NCBI RefSeq assembly: GCF_013131805.1
Contig: NZ_JABJRC010000003.1
Coordinates: 434,001-498,000 of the forward strand
Source: Kribbella sandramycini
GTDB taxonomy: Bacteria; Actinomycetota; Actinomycetes; Propionibacteriales; Kribbellaceae
Direction: 5' to 3'
DNA: 64,000 nt
The position numbers were made by a program, and so were the translations under genes. Shown here one piece after another: positions 15,935 to 23,940 of the stretch. The first letter of the stretch is position 1. Every line of letters begins with the position of its first letter. Below the pieces are notes generated by a model, which saw only the letters and a program-made list of their open reading frames with translations, made no database searches and was not told the DNA's origin.

Positions 15935-16462
15935 CTAGGACGGGTAAGGGTTTTGGGCGCGGGCTTCGCGGAGGGGGCGGGCCCACCAGGCGAGTTGGGT
16001 GAGGAGGGCGGTGGCGGCGGGCGGGGTGGTGGGGTTGGTGGGGTGGCCGGTGGGGGTGAAGTCGGATTCCTGGAAGGTGAGGGTGTCGCGGGTGGTGACG
16101 GCGTGGAGTTCGGCGAAGACGAGGCGGAGTTGTTCGGCGGCGCGGAGGCCGCCGGAGCGGCCGCCGTAGACGACGAAGGCGACGGGTTTGGCGTACCAGG
16201 GGCGGCGGACGGCGTCGATCGCGGTCTTCAGGTCGCCGGGGTAGGCGTGGTTGTACTCGGCGGTGACGATGACGACGGCGTCCGCCTCGTCGATCCGGTC
16301 GGCGAGCTCGGGGTGCGGGACGGCGCTCAGGTCGATCAGGTCGGGTTTGAACTCGTCGGCCTGGTCGACGGCGCGCTCGAACCAGCGGGTGACCACGGTC
16401 CCGAACCGCCCGGGTTCGAGGTTGCGGGTCAGCACGGCCAGCCGGAGCGGATGCACAGTCAC
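15935..16462 (-). CDS. NAD(P)H-dependent FMN reductase family protein
   Basis: 175 residues from GTG 16462 (GTG 16456 is also possible). The flavodoxin-like fold shows VVIVTAEYNHAYPGDLKTAID (about residues 62-82), the family FMN-binding signature, and FVVYGGRSGGLRAAEQLR (about 94-111). Such enzymes reduce flavins or quinones. The promoter carries a SoxR-type operator, and in Streptomyces coelicolor a member of the SoxR regulon is a reductase of this kind. I infer induction by redox-active compounds. Confidence 0.85.
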   Translation of the reverse strand: MTVHPLRLAVLTRNLEPGRFGTVVTRWFERAVDQADEFKPDLIDLSAVPHPELADRIDEADAVVIVTAEYNHAYPGDLKTAIDAVRRPWYAKPVAFVVYGGRSGGLRAAEQLRLVFAELHAVTTRDTLTFQESDFTPTGHPTNPTTPPAATALLTQLAWWARPLREARAQNPYPS

Positions 16463-16470
16463 AACCTGCG

Positions 16471-16501
16471 ACGCTAATACCTCAACCAGACTTGAGGTCA
16501 A
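16471..16501 (-). promoter_or_regulatory. SoxR-type promoter of the FMN reductase gene
   Basis: An 18-bp dyad CCTCAA-N6-TTGAGG (16480-16497), matching the SoxR box in length and half-sites, lies within a promoter with -35 TTGACC (16501-16496), a 19-bp spacer and -10 TAGCGT (16476-16471). A 19-bp spacer with the dyad inside it is the MerR-family activation geometry. The -10 ends 9 nt before the GTG, so the transcript is probably leaderless. No soxR gene is in the window. Confidence 0.68.
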
Positions 16502-16856
16502 CCCGCCGGATGCCGAGGGTAGCGAAGACCACACCGGCGATCAGCAGGACGCCGACCGCGGCGATCAGCCCGGCCGGCAGCAACCGGGCCAGCAGCAGCA
16601 ACTGGAGCGCACACCCGCCGGCGACCACCAGCGCGAGCCACAATCCGGCCCGACGGCGCGCGATCAACAGCCCGACCGCGGTCAGCGCCAACAATCCACC
16701 GAGCGCCGCGGGGAACCCGACGATGATCAGCAGATAGCCATGCGGATCGCAGCCCGGCGCGCAGGCCGGCGACGCCGCCGCGACCAACTGCAGCACGACG
16801 GCGCCCGCCACCAGCAGCGTCGCCACCACATTCGCAACCCACAGCTTCACAGCCAC
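16482..16856 (-). CDS. Small four-helix membrane protein
   Basis: 124 residues from GTG 16856, with four hydrophobic segments (about 8-26, 40-62, 66-83 and 93-115) and a short basic tail. Two cysteines lie in the first loop (SPACAPGCDPHG). I do not recognise a family. Its stop codon lies within the SoxR-type operator of the downstream reductase gene. Function unknown; possibly an integral membrane protein of the cytoplasmic membrane. Confidence 0.6.
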   Translation of the reverse strand: MAVKLWVANVVATLLVAGAVVLQLVAAASPACAPGCDPHGYLLIIVGFPAALGGLLALTAVGLLIARRRAGLWLALVVAGGCALQLLLLARLLPAGLIAAVGVLLIAGVVFATLGIRRVDLKSG

Positions 16857-16976
16857 GAAGCTTAGACCGGGCCTACGAAAAAGGGGACACACCAGATAAA
16901 CTCATGGATTTGTGGCTACCACCGAGAAATATATTCGGGAGCCAATACTGCCGCATTTTATCACAAGGGGTTGGAA

Positions 16977-19217
16977 TTGCCGAATCCGGTCGATGCCGAA
17001 CAAGCGCACCTCAGCACCTTCTACGCCGCGCTGGACGCCGAGCGCGCGAAGACCGAGCAGCGCACGGCGGACGAACTGCTGATCAGCACCCGGAACGCGC
17101 AGGCCCTGAACCAGCGCGACCACCGGATCCGCAACCTCGACAGCCGCCTGTCCCGGCTGAACCGCGCCGAGGAGGGCCTGTACTTCGGCCGCCTGGACGC
17201 CGCCGACGGCGAGGTGCTGCACATCGGCCGGCTCGGCCTGCACGACGCCGACTACGAGCCGCTGCTGATCGACTGGCGCGCCCCTGCCGCGCGGCCGTTC
17301 TACATCGCGACCGCGGTGGCGAACCAGGGCGTCGTCCGCCGCCGGCACATCCAGACCCGGCTGCGCCGCGTGATCGACGTCCAGGACGAGCAGCTCGATC
17401 TCGGCCGCGAGGCCGCCGACCCGTCGAAACCGGGGACGGGCGTGATCGGCGAGGCCGTCCTGCTGAAGGCGCTGGACGCCCGGCGGACCGGCCGGATGGA
17501 GTCGATCGTCCAGACCATCCAGGCCGACCAGGACCGAATCATCCGCTCCGAGCTGCCCGGGATCCTCGTCGTCCAGGGCGGTCCGGGCACCGGGAAAACC
17601 GCCATCGCGTTGCACCGCGCGGCTTATCTGCTCTACACCCACCGCGAACAACTGGAAAAGCGCGGAATTCTGGTCGTCGGCCCGAATGCGGCATTCCTGC
17701 GATTCATCGGCCAGGTGCTCCCGTCGCTAGGTGAGGACGGCGTCCGCCTGGTCACGATCGCCGAGCTCTACCCCGGTCTGACCGCGACCCGGCCCGAGGC
17801 GCCGGAGAGCGCCGCGGTGAAGGGCCGGGCCGTGATGGCCCAGGTGATCGCGAAGGCGGTCGCCGATCGGCAGTGGGTGCCGGCCGAGCCCGTCGAGCTG
17901 ACCGTCGACCGGACGACGCTGACCGTCGACCCGGCGTACGTCGAAGCCGCGCGCGACCGCGCCCGCAGCCGCAACCTGACCCACAACCAGGCGCGGCCCT
18001 TCTTCGTCACCGAGCTGATCGACTGGCTCACCAACCAGTACTCCGACCTGATCGGCACCGATCCACTCGACGGCGAGAACCTGCTCGACGAGTACGACCT
18101 GGCCGAGCTACGTAAGGAGATCCTCGCCGAGCCGACCGTGCACGCACTGCTCGATCAGCTCTGGCCGCAGCTCAGCCCGCAACAACTCCTCGAAGATCTG
18201 TACGGCGACGAGCGACGGCTCGCCGAGGCCGCGCCGCAGCTCTCCGAGCTCGACCGCGAGCACCTCCTCCGCTACGGCGCCGACTGGAGCCCGGCCGACG
18301 TCCCCCTGCTCGACGAAGCCGCCGAGCTGCTCGGCGACGACGGCACCGAGGCCGCTCGCGAGCGAGCCGCCCGAGCCCGCGCAGTCGCTTACGCCCAAGG
18401 CGCTCTCGATGTGCTGTCGGGCTCGGGCTCGACCGACTTCGACGAGGACGACGACTCCGAGATGCTCACCGCGAAGGACATCCTCGACGCGGCGATGCTG
18501 GCCGAGCGCTACGAGGCGGACGACGACCGGACGCTCGCCGAGCGCGCCGGCGCCGACCGGCGGTGGACGTACGGTCACGTGATCGTCGACGAAGCTCAGG
18601 AGCTGTCGCCGATGGCCTGGCGGGCGATCGCCCGCCGCTGCCCGCTGCGCTCGATGACCGTCGTCGGCGATGTTGCGCAGACCAGCGCGATCGGCGGCGG
18701 CACCAGCTGGTCGAGCGCGCTCGGCGAGACCTTCGGCGACCGTTGGCGGCTGGCCGAGCTGACGCTGAACTACCGCACCCCGGCCGAGGTGATGGAGCTG
18801 GCGAACGACGTACTCCGGGAGGTCGACCCGACCGCGAAGACACCGCGCTCGGTCCGCTCGACCGGCGTCCAGCCGTGGCATGCCGATATCCCAGCGGCTG
18901 AACAGGCCTTGTACGTCTACAAGCTGGCTTCCGAGGAGACGCAGTACGGCGCGGTCGGCGTCATCACCTCACGCAGCCGGCTGGAGCTGATCCAGGAGGC
19001 GGTCGACGGGCTGAGCGGTGTGACCGTGCTGACCGCCCGTGACGCGAAGGGGCTCGAGTTCGACTCCGTCCTGGTCGTCGATCCGGACGGGATCGTCATC
19101 GAGTCCCCACGCGGGCTGCGCGATCTGTACGTCGCGCTGACCCGCTGCACTCAGCGTCTCGGAGTGGTCGGCGAGCTGCCCGACGTACTGCGGGAGTCCC
19201 GAGCCTGGGCTCAGTGA
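16977..19217 (+). CDS. helD: RNA polymerase recycling ATPase HelD/HelR
   Basis: 746 residues. TTG 16977 is preferred because AAGGGG ends six bases before it; TTG 16971 would have no spacing. An N-terminal coiled-coil arm (1-70) is followed by the UvrD-like ATPase: Walker A GGPGTGKT (about 201-208), VIVDEAQELSPM (Walker B), VVGDVAQTS and LTLNYRTPAEV. The length and sequence fit class II HelD of actinobacteria, which pulls stalled or rifampicin-bound RNA polymerase off DNA. Homologues confer rifamycin tolerance. No rifampin-associated element was found upstream. Confidence 0.88.
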   Translation: MPNPVDAEQAHLSTFYAALDAERAKTEQRTADELLISTRNAQALNQRDHRIRNLDSRLSRLNRAEEGLYFGRLDAADGEVLHIGRLGLHDADYEPLLIDWRAPAARPFYIATAVANQGVVRRRHIQTRLRRVIDVQDEQLDLGREAADPSKPGTGVIGEAVLLKALDARRTGRMESIVQTIQADQDRIIRSELPGILVVQGGPGTGKTAIALHRAAYLLYTHREQLEKRGILVVGPNAAFLRFIGQVLPSLGEDGVRLVTIAELYPGLTATRPEAPESAAVKGRAVMAQVIAKAVADRQWVPAEPVELTVDRTTLTVDPAYVEAARDRARSRNLTHNQARPFFVTELIDWLTNQYSDLIGTDPLDGENLLDEYDLAELRKEILAEPTVHALLDQLWPQLSPQQLLEDLYGDERRLAEAAPQLSELDREHLLRYGADWSPADVPLLDEAAELLGDDGTEAARERAARARAVAYAQGALDVLSGSGSTDFDEDDDSEMLTAKDILDAAMLAERYEADDDRTLAERAGADRRWTYGHVIVDEAQELSPMAWRAIARRCPLRSMTVVGDVAQTSAIGGGTSWSSALGETFGDRWRLAELTLNYRTPAEVMELANDVLREVDPTAKTPRSVRSTGVQPWHADIPAAEQALYVYKLASEETQYGAVGVITSRSRLELIQEAVDGLSGVTVLTARDAKGLEFDSVLVVDPDGIVIESPRGLRDLYVALTRCTQRLGVVGELPDVLRESRAWAQ

Positions 19218-19783
19218 TCGGCGCAGCACTTCTGTTGGTGCTGCAGCTCGAACGGGATGAGCACGTTGCCGGCGGCCGGCTGGAGCTGCAGGACCAGCTG
19301 GCCCTCCCGGCGTACCGGCCGGAGGAAGTCGAGTGTGTCGACCAGGCTGTCGTCGGTGATCGGCAGCCCGCCGACAGCTTCCAGATAGTCGATCCCGCAC
19401 CGGGCACGCAGCTCGGCCGCCGGCAGGACGCCGCGGCCCAGCTCGTGACCCGGCCAGCGGACGACGCGGCCCGCCGTCCCCAAGGCCGCCTCGACTGCAG
19501 CGACGTACGCGCCCCGGACGAGCTGGCTCGGCCCGGCCAGTTCCGGCTGGGACGCACCCGGCCGGGTGACGGCCAGACCGGCCTCCCGATCCGCGACCAC
19601 CGCGCGGATCGGGTCGGCCAGGTCGGCCGCGCTGGTGAGCGAGACCGCGACGTGCGGGCGGTCGCCGCCGGACACCATGTGGGTGCAGGCGACGACCGGC
19701 TGGTCCACAGCCGCGAGCAGCTCGTACAGCAAGTGGTCGGCCGCGGCCGTGTCCTTGCTGTTCGCGTCGACGGCGACGATCAC
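19211..19783 (-). CDS. Uncharacterised protein coupled to PHP hydrolase
   Basis: 190 residues from GTG 19783, overlapping the upstream TGA by 4 nt. No family recognised. It has an alpha/beta look (VIVAVDANSKDTAAADHLLYELLAAV at the start), no signal peptide and a cysteine/histidine-rich end (QKCCADH). The tight coupling suggests it works with the PHP protein. Its last bases overlap the convergent helD end by 7 bp. Confidence 0.6.
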   Translation of the reverse strand: MIVAVDANSKDTAAADHLLYELLAAVDQPVVACTHMVSGGDRPHVAVSLTSAADLADPIRAVVADREAGLAVTRPGASQPELAGPSQLVRGAYVAAVEAALGTAGRVVRWPGHELGRGVLPAAELRARCGIDYLEAVGGLPITDDSLVDTLDFLRPVRREGQLVLQLQPAAGNVLIPFELQHQQKCCADH

Positions 19784-21528
19784 TTCGGCAGCACCCAGAT
19801 CGGGTTCGTGTAGAACCACAGGTCGATCCACGGGTCCGCGTCGCCGACGACGTCGAGCGCCGGCCCGGCCGGGTCGATCGCCGCGCCGTGATACCCGGGC
19901 TGGCTGCGATTCCCGTCCGTACCGCGGACCCGTACGTACGACGCCTCCTCGACCCGGCCGAGCGGGTGGACCAGCTCGAAGGTGCCGCGTTTGCCCGAGG
20001 TGTCCCACTGCCGGACGACCTTGGTCTGCGGGGCCGCGAAGGTGTCGCGATCCTTGACCGGGCCGGTCACCTTGCCCTGGATGACGTCGACCCGGTTCAG
20101 CGCCGGGACGAAGTTCGCCCAGTTCGGCATCGTCTGCGTGGTGACCCGGACGACGAGCTCCACCGGACGGCCCTTGCGGACGACGAGCGCCCCACCAAGG
20201 GGTTCGCCGTACCGCTTGCCGACCTCGCGGACCTCGACCTCGACGCCTTTGACGAGCATGCCGTGGTCGACCCAGACCCGGCCGTTGCGCAGGCCCTCCA
20301 TCAGCGACAGGTAGTCCCGGCGCTCGGAGCCGACGTGGGTGCGGCTGTAGAAGCCGGGCCAGAAGTCGCCGGCGGTGGAGTTGAGCTGGTTGCCGTAGAC
20401 CGGGTCCATGTAGCGGCCGTCGCGGTCGAACTGCTCCTGGGAGGAGCCGTCCGGGCGGCGGGCGGTCTCGTTCCAGTTCACGTGCGAGTCGGAGTTCGCG
20501 CTGATCCACCACGGCTTGCCCTCGGCGAGCAGGCTGTCCCAGAGGCCGCCGACGGTCGCCGTCATCCAGTCGAAACCACCCCAGGTGCGGTAGCTCTCGG
20601 CCGGGTACGCCGGGAACGAGTTCGCGTTCGGGGAGTTGCCGTAGAAGCCGCGGGCCGAGGCGCCGCCGATCCCCTTCGGCAGGCCGGCCGCCTGGTGACC
20701 GGGCGCACCCTCGAAGCCGACGGCGATCCGCGGGTCGGCGTCGCGCCAGTTCCGGATCTCGTGCGGGCTGTCGATCCCGTTCCGGGCCGGGTGGTTGGCC
20801 AGGAACAGCGCGTCGGCGACGCGGCGCTTGTCGACCTGCTGGCCGAGCCACTGGATGCCGGAGACCGCGAGCTGCTCGTTGACCGGGGTGTTGGCGCCGG
20901 CATTCTTCACGCTGCCGTCGTAGCTGGTCTCGAACTGCTTCAGGACCTCGACCTCACGATTGCCGGGGGCAACGAAGATCGTGCCGTGCTCGGCGGCCGG
21001 GATGTTCCATTCCAGGCCCTGGAAGATCAGCGTGTCGCGCAGCTCGGCGCGGGCGGCCTTGATCTGCGGGTTGACCAGGTCGACGCCGATCCGGGCGTGC
21101 GTCGCGCCGCCGTGGTCGGTGATGACCAGCCAGTCCAGGCCGAAGGCGGCCGCGTGCCGGGCCTGGTCGATCACCCGGTACAGGCCGTCCGAGCTGAGCT
21201 GGGTGTGGATGTGGTGGTCACCGGCCAGCCAGACGTTGGGGCGGTTGGCGTGGCCGAAGACCCAGCCGTCCTTCGGGGCGTGCGCGGCCGCGACCTGGGC
21301 GCCGGTCACCGCGAGCGCCGCCGTCCCGCCGAGGACGCCGGCCGAGCGGAGCAGCGCACGCCGGGAGACCTCGGTCGGCGACAGGTCGCTGTCCGGGACC
21401 GACTCGTCGAGCGCGGCCAGCGTCGACGCGTCCAGCTCGGTGTTCGGGTGGTGATGGTCGTGATCGTGACCGTGCCCGTGCCCATGCCCATGACCGTGCC
21501 CGTGCCCGTGATCGTGCGAGTGCCCCAT
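19780..21528 (-). CDS. Tat-exported PHP-domain metallohydrolase with His-rich N-terminus
   Basis: 582 residues from ATG 21528 with AGGAGG five bases upstream. Residues 1-28 contain 14 histidines, mostly as HG repeats, followed by acidic linker DESVPDSDLSPTEV and a twin-arginine signal (SRRALLRSAGVLGGTAALAV, R56R57). The PHP domain starts at GDHHIHTQLSSDG (H106-x-H108) and includes LVITDHGG, EWNIPAAEHGTIF and SANSDSHVNWNE, the usual metal ligands of CehA/McbA-like hydrolases. The substrate is probably a phosphoester or carbamate; the protein probably acts outside the membrane. A histidine tract ahead of a Tat signal is odd. Confidence 0.82.
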   Translation of the reverse strand: MGHSHDHGHGHGHGHGHGHGHDHDHHHPNTELDASTLAALDESVPDSDLSPTEVSRRALLRSAGVLGGTAALAVTGAQVAAAHAPKDGWVFGHANRPNVWLAGDHHIHTQLSSDGLYRVIDQARHAAAFGLDWLVITDHGGATHARIGVDLVNPQIKAARAELRDTLIFQGLEWNIPAAEHGTIFVAPGNREVEVLKQFETSYDGSVKNAGANTPVNEQLAVSGIQWLGQQVDKRRVADALFLANHPARNGIDSPHEIRNWRDADPRIAVGFEGAPGHQAAGLPKGIGGASARGFYGNSPNANSFPAYPAESYRTWGGFDWMTATVGGLWDSLLAEGKPWWISANSDSHVNWNETARRPDGSSQEQFDRDGRYMDPVYGNQLNSTAGDFWPGFYSRTHVGSERRDYLSLMEGLRNGRVWVDHGMLVKGVEVEVREVGKRYGEPLGGALVVRKGRPVELVVRVTTQTMPNWANFVPALNRVDVIQGKVTGPVKDRDTFAAPQTKVVRQWDTSGKRGTFELVHPLGRVEEASYVRVRGTDGNRSQPGYHGAAIDPAGPALDVVGDADPWIDLWFYTNPIWVLPK

Positions 21529-21641
21529 CTTTTCCTCCTGACAAAGGGAAATCTCGCGGATCATCACCCCCGTGGATGTCTTCCGGGTGTTGGTTCGGTG
21601 AACCGTTCGACGTACCTGCGACCCCGTCGCGGCAACGCAAA

Positions 21642-21769
21642 ACGTCCGCACCGGGCTGGGGAGTCCGGTGCGGACGTGAAGGTGTTTCGGAAATGCTTCT
21701 CAGGCGCATTACAGGGGAGAAAGCGGCGGGCAAGTGCGGAGCAGAACGCCAACGCGCACTTGCCCGCCG
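21642..21769 (-). terminator. Two strong hairpins in 354-bp gap
   Basis: Hairpin 1 is a perfect 13-bp stem (21642-21654 with 21665-21677, 10-nt loop); on the minus strand it runs into TTTT, so it could end transcription from the small gene at 21883. Hairpin 2 is a perfect 15-bp stem (21724-21738 with 21755-21769, 16-nt loop) without a clear U-tract. Both lie between minus-strand genes 21883-22113 and 19780-21528, so a leader role for the PHP mRNA is the alternative. The rest of 21529-21882 holds nothing I recognise. Confidence 0.6.
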
Positions 21770-21882
21770 AAACCGGTGTCTTTCGTGGTCGAGGTGAGGT
21801 GCTCGGCCGGCCGTCGTCCGGGTGGGTTGTCTGGTGAGAAACGGAGACGGAAAGACGCCGGGAGTTTTTCTCAGCCCCCTTT

Positions 21883-22113
21883 TCAGCGGGGTGCTACGTC
21901 CCACATGCGCTCGCCGGGCAGGGGGTCGGGGAGCCGGTCGACATTGGGCATCGGGTCGTTGGTGACCCGGAGCCCGGCGAAACGGCGGCTCATGGCGTGG
22001 GCGTATCGCTCGGCCAACGCCGGCTCGGCGTTGTAGTCGGCGATCACGTGCTCACCGAACCAGACCCGCACGCGACGGCGCTCGATGGTCTGGGTGGCGG
22101 TGGCGGTTGTCAC
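21883..22113 (-). CDS. Small conserved actinobacterial protein
   Basis: 76 residues from GTG 22113; AGGAGG four bases upstream decides this start over the longer frame. The core VRVWFGEHVIADYNAEPALAERYAHAM, then VTNDPMP ... LPDPLPGERMW, recurs in many actinomycete proteins of this size. No membrane segment, no signal and no known domain. Function unknown. Confidence 0.68.
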   Translation of the reverse strand: MTTATATQTIERRRVRVWFGEHVIADYNAEPALAERYAHAMSRRFAGLRVTNDPMPNVDRLPDPLPGERMWDVAPR

Positions 22114-22411
22114 TGGTCCTCCTGGCGTGGTTCTCAAGGGGTGGTCGGCGGAGGAAAAATCGCGGGCGAGCGCGGTGACGATGCGCCGTTTGTGTTCACC
22201 GTCACGTCAGATCCAACGGAGCACCTGAGCACTTGGTCACGCCTCGATCTCGATTTGTCCGCCGCCGGGCAAACTTTTTCGGAACCGGCCGGACTCGATT
22301 CTTCGAGCACATTTTCGACTGTTCCGTCCGGCCCGCTCGGAGCCCGGATTCACAGCGATTCCTCAGGAACGACACGCCGAGCTGTCGGACGGACTCCGTA
22401 CGCTGGATCTC

Positions 22412-22984
22412 GTGACCATCGAAGAGACGGATACGAAGGCGCTGGCGGTTCCCGAGCGGGTGGCCGACGGCGTCGTGGGAGCGGATGTGCCGCCGGCCAT
22501 GGGGCTCGCGGCGGTGCAGACGGAGCACCTGATCGGAGACGTCGGCGACGCGCTGCGGCTGCTCGACGCGGTCGAGCGAGTCCGTGGTCACGCGCATCCA
22601 CTCGTCCTCGGCCTGCAGGATGCGGTCGGTCTGAAGATGCCGGCGGCGCTCGTGCTGAGCGCCATCTCGAACGGGCGGGCGACGGCCGCCGGGGTCGCCG
22701 AGCAGATCGGGACGACGAGCGCCGAGGCCGAGCTCGCGATCGCGGAGCTGGTCGCGGCGGGCATGGTTCGCGGCGGCGCCGAGCTGGCCGTCACCTCGCT
22801 GGGCCAGGCCCGGCTCTCACAGCTGGACGGCCTGACCGTCCGCGTGCTCGACGTCGTCACCGGCATCCTCGGCCCGGACGACGCCGCCCACCTGATCCGC
22901 CTGCTGCACACCGTGGCCGACGGCCTGGAGTCCGCAAGCTCGCCCGGCAGTCCGGCGCTACCGCACGTCCTGCTGCAGAACTAG
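22412..22984 (+). CDS. Winged-helix (MarR-like) protein
   Basis: 190 residues from GTG 22412. The middle (about 70-135) reads as a winged helix: MPAALVLSAISNGRATAAGVAEQIGTTSAEAELAIAELVAAGMVRGG followed by a beta wing (AELAVTSLGQARL). The remaining helices probably form a dimerisation domain. Likely a DNA-binding regulator with unknown target. Its stop overlaps the convergent DUF3152 gene by 4 bp. The 298-bp upstream gap holds no gene or clear motif that I can name. Confidence 0.65.
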   Translation: MTIEETDTKALAVPERVADGVVGADVPPAMGLAAVQTEHLIGDVGDALRLLDAVERVRGHAHPLVLGLQDAVGLKMPAALVLSAISNGRATAAGVAEQIGTTSAEAELAIAELVAAGMVRGGAELAVTSLGQARLSQLDGLTVRVLDVVTGILGPDDAAHLIRLLHTVADGLESASSPGSPALPHVLLQN

Positions 22985-23811
22985 CTGGTCGGGATCGAGT
23001 CGTCGTACTTGCCGAGCGGCCCGCGGTAGAGCGCGCCGTTGCGGTACGGCGACTGGTTCGCCACGCAGCCGTGCAGGCCAAGCGTCTGCTGCTGCATGAC
23101 CGGCGCGGGCTGCCCGGCGCCCGGGCACAGCTGATGCGCGTAGCCGAGCCGATGCCCGGTCTCGTGGTTGATCATGTACTTCCGGTACGTCAGCAGCGGG
23201 GCGCCGTAGTTCGGAACGCCGTGCACCCAGCGGGCGATGTTCAGCACGACCCGGTCGCCGATCCGGCAGCTCGTGTAGCGGTCCGGCGCATAACCGCAGT
23301 ACGTGTCCCGGGTCTCCGGCGTGACGAACATCAGCCGGAAGTCACTGGCCTCCCCCGGCCCGACCTGCTGGAAGCGGAACTTCCCACCCGCGGTCCAGCC
23401 GTTGACGGCGCCGTACGTCTCCCGCACGAACTTCGCCAGCGCCGCGTTGTCGATCCCCTTGATCCCGCCCTCGATCGCGATCTGGAACCTGAACAACTTG
23501 CCGGAGGCACCGAGTACCTCCCGCTCCGGATCCGCCGGTAACACGGTGAACTTGACCGTCCCGCGGCTCGGATAGGTGATCGCCGGCACCGGCCGCTCGG
23601 GCACCTTCGACGCCTGCTCACCACCCATACTCGGCTTCGGCTTCGGCGTGGCGGCAACCGGCCGCTCACTCTCCTGGGTCCGCTCGACAACCGGCTGCTC
23701 CGGCTTCGCCGCGCGATCGAACGGGCTGGCCGGCAGCTGATAGACCACGCCGACCCCGACCACCGCCACCGCGGCAAGCCCCACGATCCTGACCCCACTC
23801 CAGCGACGCAT
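22981..23811 (-). CDS. DUF3152 membrane-anchored metallopeptidase-like protein
   Basis: 276 residues. An uncleaved N-terminal anchor (7-24) is followed by a P/K-rich linker (35-75) and the DUF3152 domain. The zinc signature is H216-E217-x2-H220-x5-H226 (HETGHRLGYAH), the metzincin spacing, with M239 (APVMQQQT) as a candidate Met-turn. Four cysteines probably form disulfides, consistent with an extracytoplasmic location. The family is actinobacterial and uncharacterised; peptidase activity is inferred from the motif. Confidence 0.82.
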   Translation of the reverse strand: MRRWSGVRIVGLAAVAVVGVGVVYQLPASPFDRAAKPEQPVVERTQESERPVAATPKPKPSMGGEQASKVPERPVPAITYPSRGTVKFTVLPADPEREVLGASGKLFRFQIAIEGGIKGIDNAALAKFVRETYGAVNGWTAGGKFRFQQVGPGEASDFRLMFVTPETRDTYCGYAPDRYTSCRIGDRVVLNIARWVHGVPNYGAPLLTYRKYMINHETGHRLGYAHQLCPGAGQPAPVMQQQTLGLHGCVANQSPYRNGALYRGPLGKYDDSIPTS

Positions 23812-23940
23812 CCGTTGCTCTCCTCACGACGTCCAGTCGCCTCTTCTTGCCCCCAGCGGCCGAAACCCTTCTCAGCACGGGTGTGCTAAATTGATCGCTG
23901 AGAAAACACGCTCGTATCAAAAAAGAGGAGACGCCCGACG

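Noticed and set aside
16904..16970. Coding sequence beginning ATG 16904
   Set aside because: The frame soon becomes arginine/proline-rich and is out of register with helD; the stretch is AT-rich promoter DNA.
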